Shown here in pieces: positions 37,022 to 47,879 of a stretch of DNA of 64,000 bases. The stretch is from Castanea sativa. Its lineage: Eukaryota > Streptophyta > Magnoliopsida > Fagales > Fagaceae. The notes under the pieces are model-generated. The model had not been told where the DNA came from, made no database searches, and worked only from the letters and a program-made list of their open reading frames with translations. The stretch is taken from positions 2,882,001 through 2,946,000 of the forward strand of contig NC_134017.1 in NCBI RefSeq assembly GCF_040712315.1, read 5' to 3'. The position numbers and the translations under genes are program-made. Numbering within the stretch: the stretch's first letter is position 1; every line of letters starts with the position of its first letter.

Positions 37022-37745
37022 AATTATGCAGAAAATGAACGCAGAAAACTAAGAGATAGAACTGAGAGAAGAACAAAATGAATTTGAAAGTGAATTGCAT
37101 TAATCACAGAGAACATGTACATCAGTATTTAAAGACTTGTTCTAGACTACAAATGTGCCTTTGATAGCTGGTAACAAAAAATGCAAGATTAACTACACTA
37201 ACTGCCATACCAAAAGATGGCTTAACTGCTATAACAGAATTGTAGCTATGACAAGCTGAACTAATCTGTAACAAATTTCAACAGTCTTCACTTATCGAGT
37301 TTCACTATAATCACATACCAATTTCCTTCAGTAACATAGGATCGCTAACATCCCCCATCAAATGAATGGGGACTGGAGTAACAGTAACCATGAGTTTTTA
37401 GATGAAGGCATTTGGTAAGAACATCTGCAATCTAGTCCTGGTTTGAGATAAATTTACCTTTGAGGCCTTTGCAGACCACAAATTCTTGACAAAGTGGAAG
37501 TCACACTTCAATATGTTTTGTTCTAGCGTGGAAAACGGGATTTGAGGCAATAGCTAGTGAAGAGACTTTATCACACCAGATCGTAGGTGAGTGAGAAAGA
37601 AACACACCTACTGATAGGATTGTGGCCAAGGAAAACAATGAAGCCTTATGTAGATCTTCTATGAAAGGGATTCCCAGCCCAATTTGCATCGGCATAGGCA
37701 GATAGAGATAAAGGCCCAGATTGAAAGAGGATGACATCATTCCTT
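37022..37745 (-). pseudogene. Copia RNase H end plus 3' LTR remnant (copy A)
   Basis: On the minus strand, 37745 to 37351 has YADANWAGNPFHRRST, then GFIVFLGHNPIS and, in another frame, IWCDKVSSLAIASNPVFHARTKHIEV, the C-terminal Copia RNase H signature, followed by ADVLTKCL. A G-rich polypurine tract precedes TGTTAGCGAT at 37350, the start of a 3' LTR of about 329 bp ending near 37022. Frameshifts and a lost internal segment are visible. The same fragment is in copy B, so it predates the segmental duplication. Confidence 0.85.
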
Positions 37746-38399
37746 CCCTCCATCATACATTGCAATGGCTGTTAATAATGTTTGTCCATGCATGCATTCT
37801 CCTACTGAGACATTAATGTCAGAACCAAAGTTGCTCATGGAAATATTACAAGTATATTGTTCTTCAATATCATGTTCAAACACAAATGATAAAGTGACTA
37901 TACAGATCAACAAAAAATTTTCCCAACCTATATCCATTCAAGTATATATATAATTATCCACCATATATTTAGAAATTAAATCATATTCATTGAGCTCCAT
38001 AATAACAGTAAATCCCTCATAAATCCTACTTTCTGCTATGTTTCTAAATCTACTAAACAACTCCAAATTCAAAATTTCTAAGATATAAACTAATACATTT
38101 CTGGGAATGGAACAAGACTTAACCGGCTATTAAACCTTTAATTATGACCTTAACTTTTTCCATTCCATTATTGTTGGAGGAAGAAGTGCAATTTGAACAA
38201 GAATAAAATATTCTTGAATAACAAGTAACGAATATATAAAGGGACCTCACCTCTGAGTGACTAGAAAAAACTTACCGGAATATGGCCTCATAAGAGTGCT
38301 GCAAGAAGCTTGTATACCCTATCTGCATAACATTCCCTTCAATGATCTTCAGCTTCAAATTCACAAGTATTAACATCTGCCTGAACTAATTAGTATAGT

Positions 38400-38790
38400 T
38401 CAAAAAGTTTTATAAAGCTGAAGTTCTTTAGCATAGGTACACATTGATCGTGTGATACACTTAAAACGTTTCAATGTAGGTACACATTTTTTTGTACAAA
38501 TAGTAACATCTGCCTGAACTAAAATATGAGTACCTACGCTGAAACGTTTAAGCATATCACATAAATACTTTAGATCCACTAATGTCTTGCAAGAGAAATT
38601 GCCATGACTATGTAGCAACTTCAAAGGTTTCCAACCCCATACATCACTGTGAATCCCGAGATCGAGTTCATCCACTTTACGCGCAGTGAAATTGCCAATT
38701 TATGTATCAACAAGATCAAAACAGTTACGGCAAAAGTTGTATGTTAGGCGAAAAGTATATCTCCAATTCCCATGGTGGTAACATGTCTTT
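38400..38790 (-). pseudogene. F-box/LRR protein pseudogene fragment (copy A)
   Basis: On the minus strand the trace reads RYTFRLTYNFCRNC, FDLVDT, stop, IGNFTARKVDELDLGI, VWGWKPLKLLHS, NFSCKTLVDLK and later CVPTLKRFK. This is the early LRR region of plant F-box/LRR proteins (xWIxxxxxxKVxELDLxI and SCKTLVxLKL). A TAA at 38700-38702 replaces the Trp codon kept in copy B. Neither an F-box nor an FBD domain was found, so this is a fragment. F-box/LRR proteins are substrate receptors of SCF ubiquitin ligases. Confidence 0.75.
38452..38560. repeat. Inverted repeat, 36-bp arms (copy A)
   Basis: GTGATACACTTAAAACGTTT at 38452 onward faces AAACGTTTAAGCATATCAC ending 38560; both arms contain GTAGGTAC or its complement. 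Loop about 37 bp. The same structure is in copy B at 46378-46484. Confidence 0.8.
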
Positions 38791-39479
38791 GGTATAGCTA
38801 GACTAGTCCAATAATTACTTATATCTCCAATTTCCATTCATATGAGGTGAATGGATTTCTTAAAACCATGTGTACGTGGAAATTGGAAAACCCAATTAAA
38901 GAATAACCACAGTTTTATAACCAGTTCTCTTTATTTTCATACGAACCACAAAATTGCTAAGATATAAACTAAGGCATCTCCAGTTTCCCTCAATATTTCA
39001 TGGAAAAAAAAATGAACAAGTAATAATTCATTAACAAAGAATTAGATACATCAGTTCACCCAAACAAATCTGCAACCACAAGCAGCAAACAAAAACATTC
39101 CATCACCTAGCACAAAATCTGCGGAAACAACACAGCATTAGAGCGGCTACAACAACAAACAAAGAACAGCCACTAAATCAAGGACAACAAAACTCAAGTA
39201 AAAAATCTCCCTAGGGAATGACTTAAGAAGATAATAATTGAAGCTCTAATGTTAAAATTCTTGCAAGCATATCCACATTGTATCATTTCAAACACTCAGA
39301 AATGCACGAAGAGAAGAGAAAAATACAAGAAAGCTATGCACAACAACAACAACAAAGTCTTATACCAAACTGATGGTTTTAGCTTAAACAGAATTTCACT
39401 AAATAAACCAACAAACCCTTTTGCAATTTTAGCTTAAATCTTTCTTATGTTTTCATCAATTTCAAGCAGATTTTGGCAT

Positions 39480-39567
39480 GAATGAAAATTTGATGGTAAA
39501 AAATCATTAAGAATAAATGAAGGTGTACTTAATCACCACTCCATTCTTTACCATCAAATTTTCATTT
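39480..39567. repeat. Short hairpin, ~24-bp arms
   Basis: AATGAAAATTTGATGGTAAA (39481) and its complement TTTACCATCAAATTTTCATT (39547) with a ~43-bp loop. It lies in DNA present only in copy A. Confidence 0.75.
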
Positions 39568-40377
39568 AATAAGAGCCTATGCTATTCATGCAATTATATT
39601 CACGGATTTTAGCTTAAACGGAGTCTCTGCAACTCTTGTAATAATTCAAAGGAGACAACAATGATTTCCCAAAAAATAAAATGATGATTACATGAAACGA
39701 AGTCAAAAACAAATCTAACTTGTTTGTTTTTTTGAATTAACATAGTGCTAAATCTAAAATGTACTCTTAAGGGTAAAAACGTTACATGATTACAATTTAA
39801 CAGATACTAGGTCAAAAACAAATCTAACCTTTTTTTTAAATATTATTTGTATTAACATAGATCTAAATCTAAATGGATGACAATTCCAAACTTTTTCTTA
39901 AATTTTTATTTTTAGGACCCAAATTCAATGGTGTCACAAGATCGGAGTTAGATAAAGTTTATGCAGAAAAATAAATCATTCAAATTAATCAAATCACAGT
40001 AAAATTGTCCCATGCGCGCATGCACGCACACACATACATTAATCGGACCCATATATAAAATGTGACTCACCCAATAACAATGAATCAGGACAGTTCACAG
40101 AGGCAATATGACAAGCAAAGCAACTATAAAGAAACCAAAAGAGATCTGATCTAGAGATCACACAGAGAGACTATAAGTGAAAGAGTGAGGCTACCATTTT
40201 ACCCATTGAGGGAGACAGACAATAACTGAAAGGCTGAGGCTACCATTCAGCAAGCAAAATAAAGAAAGGCTATATAAAGGTTTTCTGACTGACTTCATGT
40301 GAAATATTGGGTGGAGTGTCAGATCAAACTTGTGTGGATTGTTTGGTGGGGTGTCAGATCAGACCCAACTTCTAGTT

Positions 40378-40567
40378 GGATTGAGAATTGCACATTATGC
40401 AATTGCAATAAAGGGTTGAGATTGAGAGTTGGAAAAAGAAACTTTCAATCTCAACCGTTAAATAAAAAAAATATTGGAAAGAAGTAAAAAGTTAAAGTTA
40501 AAAAAGTAAAAAATTTTGTGAAGGAATGAGGTGAATTGCATAGTGCAATTGCATATGATCTCAATCC
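40378..40567. mobile_element. Mutator-like MITE, 190 bp
   Basis: Perfect 9-bp target duplication CTTCTAGTT at 40369-40377 and 40568-40576. The ends are GGATTGAGA and its complement TCTCAATCC less one base, followed on both sides by ATGCAATTGCA-type repeats. Copy B lacks the element at the corresponding place (near 47635, CCAAATTCCAGTTCTACC). The 9-bp duplication suggests the Mutator superfamily. Confidence 0.85.
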
Positions 40568-42377
40568 CTTCTAGTTCACCCTATTTGCTTTTTTATTTCT
40601 TCATTATACAATGTTTATATTTGGTGAACTAGGCCAATATTCGTTTTAGATTAGAGCTTTCATGAATTGGCCACTATATTTGGGTCTATGAAGTTTGTAT
40701 TTTTAAAAGTCCTAAATAAATTAATAGTGCTTTTGTTAATGGTTGTCCTAAAGACATCCGATAAGGGCCATAAGACTATACTAATTTACTTAAATGAACC
40801 TATTTTTATGGAGAATTGAAGATGAAGTCAACAATGGATGGGAATAAGGGTGTTTACCAAACTACATGACCACACCTAAATTGACCAAACCACTCACAAA
40901 ATGGAGTAACTGTATTGTACCGCAAGTACCAATGAACCGCACTGCATGATATGGTACGGTGTGCGGTTGTGTGTGTGTGAGTGTATTGTCTTGTATATAT
41001 TTGTGTTACTTTTTCTTGTTACATATGTTATATTTAAAATAAAATAAAAATACTACCATATTGTCATGGTTATTAATAGTAAACAAGGTGTATGCCAACT
41101 TTTGTGGGAGAATTTTTTGAATGGGTAATTTCACCATAAATATAGCCTAGGAAAAATGACAGGGCGATTGTGATTTTCACTTCTTGAAACTTAAAACTCA
41201 GGTCCTCCTCAAAATATGTTTAAACTTGTTTGAATAACATGGGCAATAATAAAGTATTCTCGGGTTTTGTGAGATAGGTTGTAATTGTGCTAAACTGAAT
41301 CAAGCTGATTATTAAAATTCTAAGATCATTTAATTTTCTATCTTATATGGAACCCGAGTTGAGTTTGAGTTAAGATTTATTTAACTATTTATTAAATGAT
41401 GTGAACTGTTATTGCTAGTCAAGAAGTAATGTAAAATAAAAACCTTTATAGCTGGTCAAAAAGTAATGTAAAAATCACTTAAAAAGCTTGTGAAAAGCAA
41501 TGTAAAAAGAACTTTATAATGAATGAATTGCAATATTCAGCAAAAAGAAAAAAAACTAGTCACAAAGCAATATGATAAGAAGTTGTTTGTCCTCTTTTAT
41601 GCTCTAACGAAGATTTCTGGGAAATTTTCTATATGCTTGTGATCTGCAATTTGCTCCTAAAACGTCAAACGAAGGGTTGAAAATTTCGTACACCATGCCA
41701 AACTTGTTTGTCCTCTCCCTCTCTCAGAGTGCTTGGTGGGGGCAAAGAATTGATTGGAAATTTCCATAACTACACTGTTCTCCTCAAAAGTTGTGCTAGT
41801 CTACTCTCTTTCTCTCTTTGAATTAACACAACACAATGTTTGGCAGAGGACTGAGATTCTCTGACATTAACACTGTTTGGTGGAAAAAAGAAGAGATTCG
41901 GGTTAGAAACTTTCACGTTACGTAGCATCATTCTGCAGTTTGCTCCTCAAAAGTTGTGCTCGTCTTCCCCACTCTATCTCTCTCTCTTTGACATTAGCAC
42001 AATGTTTTTGGACGTTGAAATTGATACAATAATTGTTCTGTTAGCTGAAGGAAAATCATTGTGCAGACTACTCCGAGTTCTCATATGGGGTAGGTTCACA
42101 CATTGAGAAGAAGGGTTGGAAATTTCTTACATGCGAGAAAACCTCCAAAGTTGTGCTTGTTCTTTCTTTCCCCCTCTTTCAAGAAAAATTCTAGTAGATA
42201 TCTTAAATTTCATCGAAAATTTCATAGACATGCTCTCACAATTTTGTGTTGTGAATCTGTGATGAGAGCCAAGAGGGAGTCAAATTTATAATTACTCTCT
42301 CAAATTAACACTATCTTTAAAGGAAGAAAAAGAAGTGGAAAACGATTTTAAAAAAAAAGAAAAAAAAGAGATGAAAA

Positions 42378-42378
<1 letters not shown>

Positions 42379-42409
<31 letters not shown>
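42379..42409. repeat. (AT)n microsatellite in hAT-3
   Basis: About 15 units; a second run of about 11 units is at 42654-42676. Confidence 0.95.
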
Positions 42410-42411
<2 letters not shown>

Positions 42412-42984
42412 TTTATGGTTTGAATGTAAAAATAAAAGGTAAATTACTTTTTTGCATTCTAAATTATAGTAAAAGTGAGTGAATAAAAAGAGACAAACAA
42501 AGGAAGATGAAGGGAAAGATGAATAGTGATATTAAAGTAGGGGTAGTGAGGAGATGAAAAGGTAAGGCAAGAAGAAATGTTGAAGAAAGTGTAAATATTT
42601 AAAAAATAAGTGAATGTCAAAAAAATATTATAGGAAAATTTAAAATAAAAAGGATATATATATATATATATATATAGGTGTTAACAACAAAGATGAATAT
42701 GTAAAGTCAATAATCTATTTATATATTTTTTTGTAAAAAAAATAGGAATAAAAAAAACAGCGAATGATGTGGCGATGAGGTGGTGCAGCAGGAGTTCAGC
42801 AGCAATAAATGCTACGCTTCAGCTTTTAATAATATATAGACTAGTAATTGGTGCTTGTAATACTTGTTTTGTCTTACAGGTTTTTGTTTTATGTAAAAGC
42901 TACTTAGTTACCGATAGTGTAATCGAGAACTATGTTATACTGTCATGTCATTATTAAGCACCATTTTTTAAAAGAAAAAAAAAA

Positions 42985-43009
42985 ACACACACACACACAC
43001 ACACACACA
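42985..43009. repeat. (AC)n microsatellite in hAT-3
   Basis: About 12 units preceded by an A-rich run. Confidence 0.95.
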
Positions 43010-43480
43010 AACAAAAACAAAGCTTTGGGCTAACCAAAACCAACCCAGCAGATATTGATTAGGAAAAGCCAGCCCAAAATAGAGAAAAACTAGCCCAACA
43101 GCTTAAAAATTGGCCCAAAACAAAGGAAAAATCAATTTTGAGTTCGGCCAATCCAATCCAAAATTTTGTAATATATATTACCCAAAACCAACCAAACCAC
43201 ATATTGTACACCGCACAGCACCGCAAATGTGATCGCAAAACTAAGGTGCAATGCAATGGTGGTTTCGGCCAAATTGCATTGTAAAGTGCGGTGCTAAAAA
43301 TGGCTTAATACCACACCATGAATACCCCTAGATGATAGTGTCAATAAAGCATAGAAACAAGCCCATTAATAAATGGTCCAAGGGCATCCTTAAGGCTATA
43401 CTAATTTATCTAAATGACCCTACTTTTAGGGGAATTGAAGATGAAGTCAACAAGTGGATGAGAGTGTCATAAAGCATAGA

Positions 43481-44112
43481 AACAAGTCAAATATTGTATG
43501 ATAGGACAAAAATGCCCCTTAAAACATTCTTTTGGTTCATTTCATTTTGCCTCCATTTCTTCCTTTCAATTTTTCACTTCCCCTCCAATTCCCACCCATC
43601 CAACTCCATGATTGACTCATCCTACCAAAAAAAAAAAAAACTCCATGAATGACTACATCCAAATGGTTCCATTTTGAAATTGCATTTTATTAATGGATGT
43701 CCTAAAGGCTACTGGGAAGCCCATAGGCTCTCTATTATCTCTCTCTCCCTCTTTGCTTGCCTTATCTCCTAAGCGCGGGACTGGTTTATACATTCATGGT
43801 TATAGTTCGTTTATGGTCTTTCTTTTCTCTATTGTTAAGTATGGAACTAACTTAAGTATCGGAGTGCTTTCTTCTTTTTATGCACAACATAAGTTGCATC
43901 AACCTTTAGCAGAGCTTCACTCCCCATCAAACAAAGTTTACTGTGCAAGTGTCAAACTCAATCCAATGGTTCAAAAAATGCCTGACCTAACATGTATGGT
44001 CATGGTACTATCCTACCACATCCTATTCTGACATGTCCTCCCTAGAGGATTCCATCACTTACATATACAAATTATTCCAAAATAATACAAGTAATATCAA
44101 TATTTTTTGTGT
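43481..44112. other. Spacer between hAT-3 and segmental copy B
   Basis: No gene supported. An open frame at 43693-44031 (+) has no recognisable domain and no counterpart evidence. Confidence 0.6.
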
Positions 44113-44751
44113 GCTTGTTTAAATTAATTGTTGCTATCACAAGTTGATACTGCTGGAAGGATTGACTATAGAACGATACTGTCACGCTTGTGTCAAAATC
44201 TTTTGTGGTGCTGTTTTAGATATGTACAAATTTTAGGTTAGGATTAGATCAGCTGGGGTGTCTCATGGAATTGACATGCCTTATTGGTGTTCTGATGCAC
44301 TGAATTTAAAGTTTGGGTATAGTTACAACTAATGGTCAATGTTTAGTTTGGTTGAGCTTAAAAGGATCTAATGTAAATAGAGATAGTTACTGGTTGAAAA
44401 GATTTATGGCTAGACAGAATGCTTGTGGTTGGCCAAAACAGTTTGGATAGCAATTGAGCAAACCTTCGAAACTCCAACCACTTTTCCCTAATTTTTGAAG
44501 CTTTTGATACTATAGTGCATGGTGCATCTCTTACATATTACCAATTATTCAAAGATGTTTAAAGGAGAGTACCCTTTTGCTTTCTTAATAAAGTTTCAAT
44601 TTTTTTTTAAGTACGGTTATATTAAGTTGTGGCATTGAATTTTTTAACAGTTCATTGTTTTTGTTTAACATGACAATTAATCAATATTTACAGGTGTGAA
44701 GATCTCATGTTGGAACCTGTCTCCCTAGCTTTGGAGTTTGGCATCATACTC

Positions 44752-44827
44752 AACGGAATATTAAGAAGGGAGCCACTAATACAAACCTTGGATTTTGATC
44801 TCCTGAAAGCCTTGCTGTAGTAAAAGA
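44752..44827 (-). pseudogene. LINE fragment (copy B)
   Basis: About 75 bp on the minus strand matching the start of the copy-A LINE (AGCAAGGCTTTCAGGAGATC through CCCTTCTTAATATTC). The rest of the LINE up to its poly(A) is missing. Confidence 0.65.
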
Positions 44828-45535
44828 TGTTATGCAAAAACTAAAGGCAGAAAATGTGTGCAGAGAACTAAATGATATAATTGAGAGAAGAACAAAATGA
44901 ATTCGAGAGTGAACTACATTAATCATAGAGAACATTTGATCTATAGACTACACATGTGCCTTTGATAGCTAGTAACAAACAATGCAAGCTTAACTACACT
45001 AACAGCTATACCAAAAGATGGTTGCAGGCTTAATTGCTAAACTAGAATGGTAGTTATAAACTCACAACAAGTTGAACTAATCTTTCACAAATTACAACAG
45101 TCTTAACTGATTGCCACCGCAATCATGTGATAATTTCCTTTGGTAAAGTAGGATCGCTAACATACCCCCTCAAATGAATGGACACTAGAGTAACCATGAG
45201 TTTGCTTTTGATAAGGAAGGCCCTTGGTAAGAACATCTGCAATCTGATCCTGGCTTGAGATAAATTTTACTCTGAGGTCTTTGTAGATAGCACATTCTCT
45301 GAAATAGTGAAGTCAAACTTAGATATTATTTTTCTTGTGAGGAAAACAGGATTTGAGGCGATAGCTAGTGCAGAGACATTATCATACCAGATCATAAGTG
45401 CGTGAGGAAGAAACACACATACTGATAGGGTTGCAGCCAAGGAAAACAATGAAGCCTGGTGTGGATCTTCTATCAAACAGATTTCCTGCCCAATTTGCAG
45501 CAGCATATGCAGATAGTGATAAAGACCCCGGTTGA
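44828..45535 (-). pseudogene. Copia RNase H end plus 3' LTR remnant (copy B)
   Basis: The minus strand has MIWYDNVSALAIASNPVF at about 45400-45345, then a polypurine tract and TGTTAGCGATCC starting at 45162. The LTR runs to GCATAACA at 44828 (335 bp). It is homologous to 37022-37745 in copy A and also degenerate. Confidence 0.83.
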
Positions 45536-46325
45536 GAGAGGATCACATTCACATCTCACCTTCCCTTGGCCCAACATTGCATTGCTGTTAATAATGTCTA
45601 TCAATACATGCATTCTCCTACCGAGACGTATTAATGTCAGAACCAAAATTGTTCAAGAAAATATCAATAGTATACTGTTCTTCAACATCATGTTCAAACA
45701 CAAATGATAAAGTGACTTTACAAATCAAAAACGAATTGTCCCAACTTATCCAATTCAATTATCTATATAAATATCCATTATATATTAAGAAATTAAATCA
45801 TATTCAAACTTTAATTCAAAATAATATGTTTGCCACCGAAGAAGAGGAAAAAATATATATTAATTTCGGACCATCAAAAGGTAGGTTTCAATCTTGATAC
45901 ACTTTTCTACAATCAGCATTAATGTCTACACTAATCATTGAACTCCATAATATCTGTAAATCCATCATAAATCCTTCTTTTTGCTATGTTTCTAAATTTA
46001 CTCAACAGCTCCAAATTCAAAATTGCTAGATATAATGAGACTCTAACCAGCTATTAGGCCTTTAATTACAACCTCACTTTTTCCATCACATTATTGAGGG
46101 AAGAAGTGCAATTTGAACAAGAAGAACATATTCTTTATCAAAATAAATAAATAAAGGAGACCTCATCTCTGAGTTACCAGAAAAAAAAAAAAAAAAAAAT
46201 GACAGGAATTTGATGTTATAAAGTGCTGCAAGAAGCTTGAATACCCTATTCGCTAACATTCCTCCTAATGATCTGCAGCTTCAAATGTACAAATATTAAC
46301 ATTTGGCTGAACTAAGTTGTCTAGT

Positions 46326-46762
46326 TCAAAAACTATTTTGAAGCTGACAATCTTCAGTGTCGGTATACATTCGTCTTGTGATATACTTAAACGTTTCAAC
46401 GTAGGTACACATTTTATGTACAAATATTAACATTTGCCTGAACTAAAATATGTGTACCTACGCTGAAAAGATTAAGAATATCTCATAGACACTTTAGAAC
46501 CACTAATGTCTTGCAAGAGAAAAGGCTATAACTGTGTGGCAACTTCAAAGGTTTCCAATCCCATATCATGGTGAATCTTCAGATCAAGTTCATCCACTTT
46601 ATGTGCAGCGACATTGCCAATCCATGTATCAACAAGATCGGAACAATTATGACAAAAGTTGTATGTGAGGCGAAAAGTATATCTCCAATTTCCATGGTGG
46701 TAATGCAGAGCTATTAAAAATAGTTTCAATAAGTTTAACATGTTAACTAGTTTATCTCCCAC
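46326..46762 (-). pseudogene. F-box/LRR protein pseudogene fragment (copy B)
   Basis: The minus-strand trace reads HYHHGNWRYTFRLTYNFC, CSDLVDTWIGNVAAHKVDEL and DLKIHHD, then a 2-nt loss relative to copy A (about 46560-46570) shifts the frame. In the shifted frame, the GNFSCKTLV-type segment and CVPTLKRLS continue. It keeps the Trp codon that is a stop in copy A. No F-box was found. Confidence 0.75.
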
Positions 46763-47752
46763 ATTTTCCCTTAAATGAAGTCAATGGATTTCTTAAAACC
46801 AAGTGTATTTAGTAATCAGAAAACCCAAGTAAAAATAACCACAGTTTCTAAATGCAAATGTGCCAATTCTCATTAATTTCATACAAACCTCAAAATTGCT
46901 AAGATATAAACTAAGGCATCTCTAATTTCAGACAAAATATCACGAAAAAAAATAAAAGAATGAATGAATAACAATTCATTAACAAATATCTAGAGACAGG
47001 TTCATCCAAAAAATCTTTAAAAATAAGCAGCAAACAAAACTAGCAGCTACAACAAGAAGCAAAGCACAACTACCAAATCAAGGACAACAAAACCTAAGTA
47101 AAAAACTCCCTAGGAATGACTTAAGATGGATAAAAATTGAAGCTTTAATGTTAAATTTTTTCAAGCAAGTCAATAAATATAAGAATGATTAGCAAAAAAA
47201 TAAAATGTACTATTCCAAACTTTTTCTTAAATTTTTATTAATAGGACCCAAATTCTATGGTGTTACAAGCTGTGTGTTGAATACTTAGATTTACAAAGCT
47301 TATGCAGAAAATAAATCATCCTAATTAATCAAATCACAATAAAACAATAAAATCATTAATATATAAATTATGTGACACAATATAACAAGCAAAGCAACTG
47401 TAAAGAAACTGAAACAGAACAAGACCTCACACAGAACAAAGATGCAATTTTGGCAAGACAGGCAATAACTGAAAGGGTGGTTACCCAATTTTTGCAGACA
47501 GACAATAACTGAAAGTCAAAGGCTAACATTCAGCAGAGAAAAGAAAGGCTAAGGCTACCTAAAAAAGAGAGGCTCATGTGAATTGTTAGGGTTTGGTGTG
47601 GTGTCAGATACTCAGATCAGAACCAAATTCCAGTTCTACCCCATGCTTTTTTTTTTAACAGAGTTTATGTTTGGTTAACTGGGCCAAGATATTAGATTAG
47701 AGCTGTGGTGAATTGGGCCACTATATTTGGATCTCTGACTTTTGTATTTTAA

Positions 47753-47879
47753 TTTCTCTCTCTCTCTAGTAATTTCAAAACCATATATTTATATTAATTG
47801 GTATCGAAATATTTTTATTTTTATTAACTTATTTTTGTTGATAACCCTGCAAATATCAGCAATAGTAGCAGGGAGGTTG
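47753..47879. other. Short spacer after copy B
   Basis: CT-rich start then AT-rich; nothing recognised. Confidence 0.5.

Larger units (their letters stand above)
33459..37030 (-). mobile_element. LINE ORF2 3' fragment with poly(A), interrupted by a solo LTR
   Basis: On the minus strand, 37030 to about 36590 encodes a broken zinc-binding RT domain: FKIQVMNNVFIRGPFLKI, then WVTIKDRLTTRDRI, CVFCGGIIESKNHVFFECSF and later degenerate text. After the 3' UTR-like stretch, the element is cut by the solo LTR (33493-36256) and ends with a poly(A) seen as T13 at about 33459-33471 on the plus strand. Stops and frameshifts make it non-functional. The upstream side abuts the LTR end of another element at about 37022, so the 5' truncation point may be that junction. 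Confidence 0.8.
32884..40706. repeat. Segmental duplication, copy A
   Basis: The same ordered landmarks occur in copy B (44113-47752): CACAAGTTGATACTGCT, CTAATGGTCAATGTTT, CAGTTTGGATAGCAATTGAG, GCCTTTGATAGCT, GGATCGCTAACAT, TTCAAACACAAATGATAAAG, GCAACTTCAAAGGTTTCCAA, ACTTTTTCTTAAATTTTTAT and GGCCACTATATTTGG. Copy A is longer mainly because of a LINE 3' part, a solo LTR with nested Copia, a MITE, and about 600 bp around 39270-39880 not seen in B. Confidence 0.93.
40845..43330. mobile_element. Large non-autonomous hAT element (hAT-3)
   Basis: The left end TAAGGGTGTTTACC (40845) pairs with TAGGGGTATTCATG (complement of the end at 43330). Flanks GATGGGAA (40837-40844) and GATGATAG (43331-43338) are a decayed 8-bp duplication; the uninserted duplicate at about 43457 reads GATGAGAG. 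Subterminal zones carry GTGCGGT/ACCGCAC variants (40926-40972 and 43205-43300), typical of one plant hAT group. The 2486-bp interior has microsatellites, repeated CTCCTCAAAAGTTGTGCT, and no transposase frame. Confidence 0.75.
40735..43480. repeat. Tandem duplication split by hAT-3
   Basis: AAGACTATACTAATTTACTT...GAAGATGAAGTCAACAA at 40770-40834 recurs as AAGGCTATACTAATTTATCT...GAAGATGAAGTCAACAAG at 43393-43454. TCAATAAAGCATAGAAACAAG at 43341 recurs near 43468. The element entered the first copy and the second copy shows the empty site. Confidence 0.8.
44113..47752. repeat. Segmental duplication, copy B
   Basis: Collinear with copy A (32884-40706) by the landmarks listed there. It lacks the solo LTR, nested Copia, LINE 3' end and 190-bp MITE. 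A junction near 44752 joins CATACTC directly to the truncated LINE fragment. Confidence 0.93.

Noticed and set aside
43693..44031. 112-residue open frame
   Set aside because: No recognisable domain and no conserved counterpart in the duplicated DNA.
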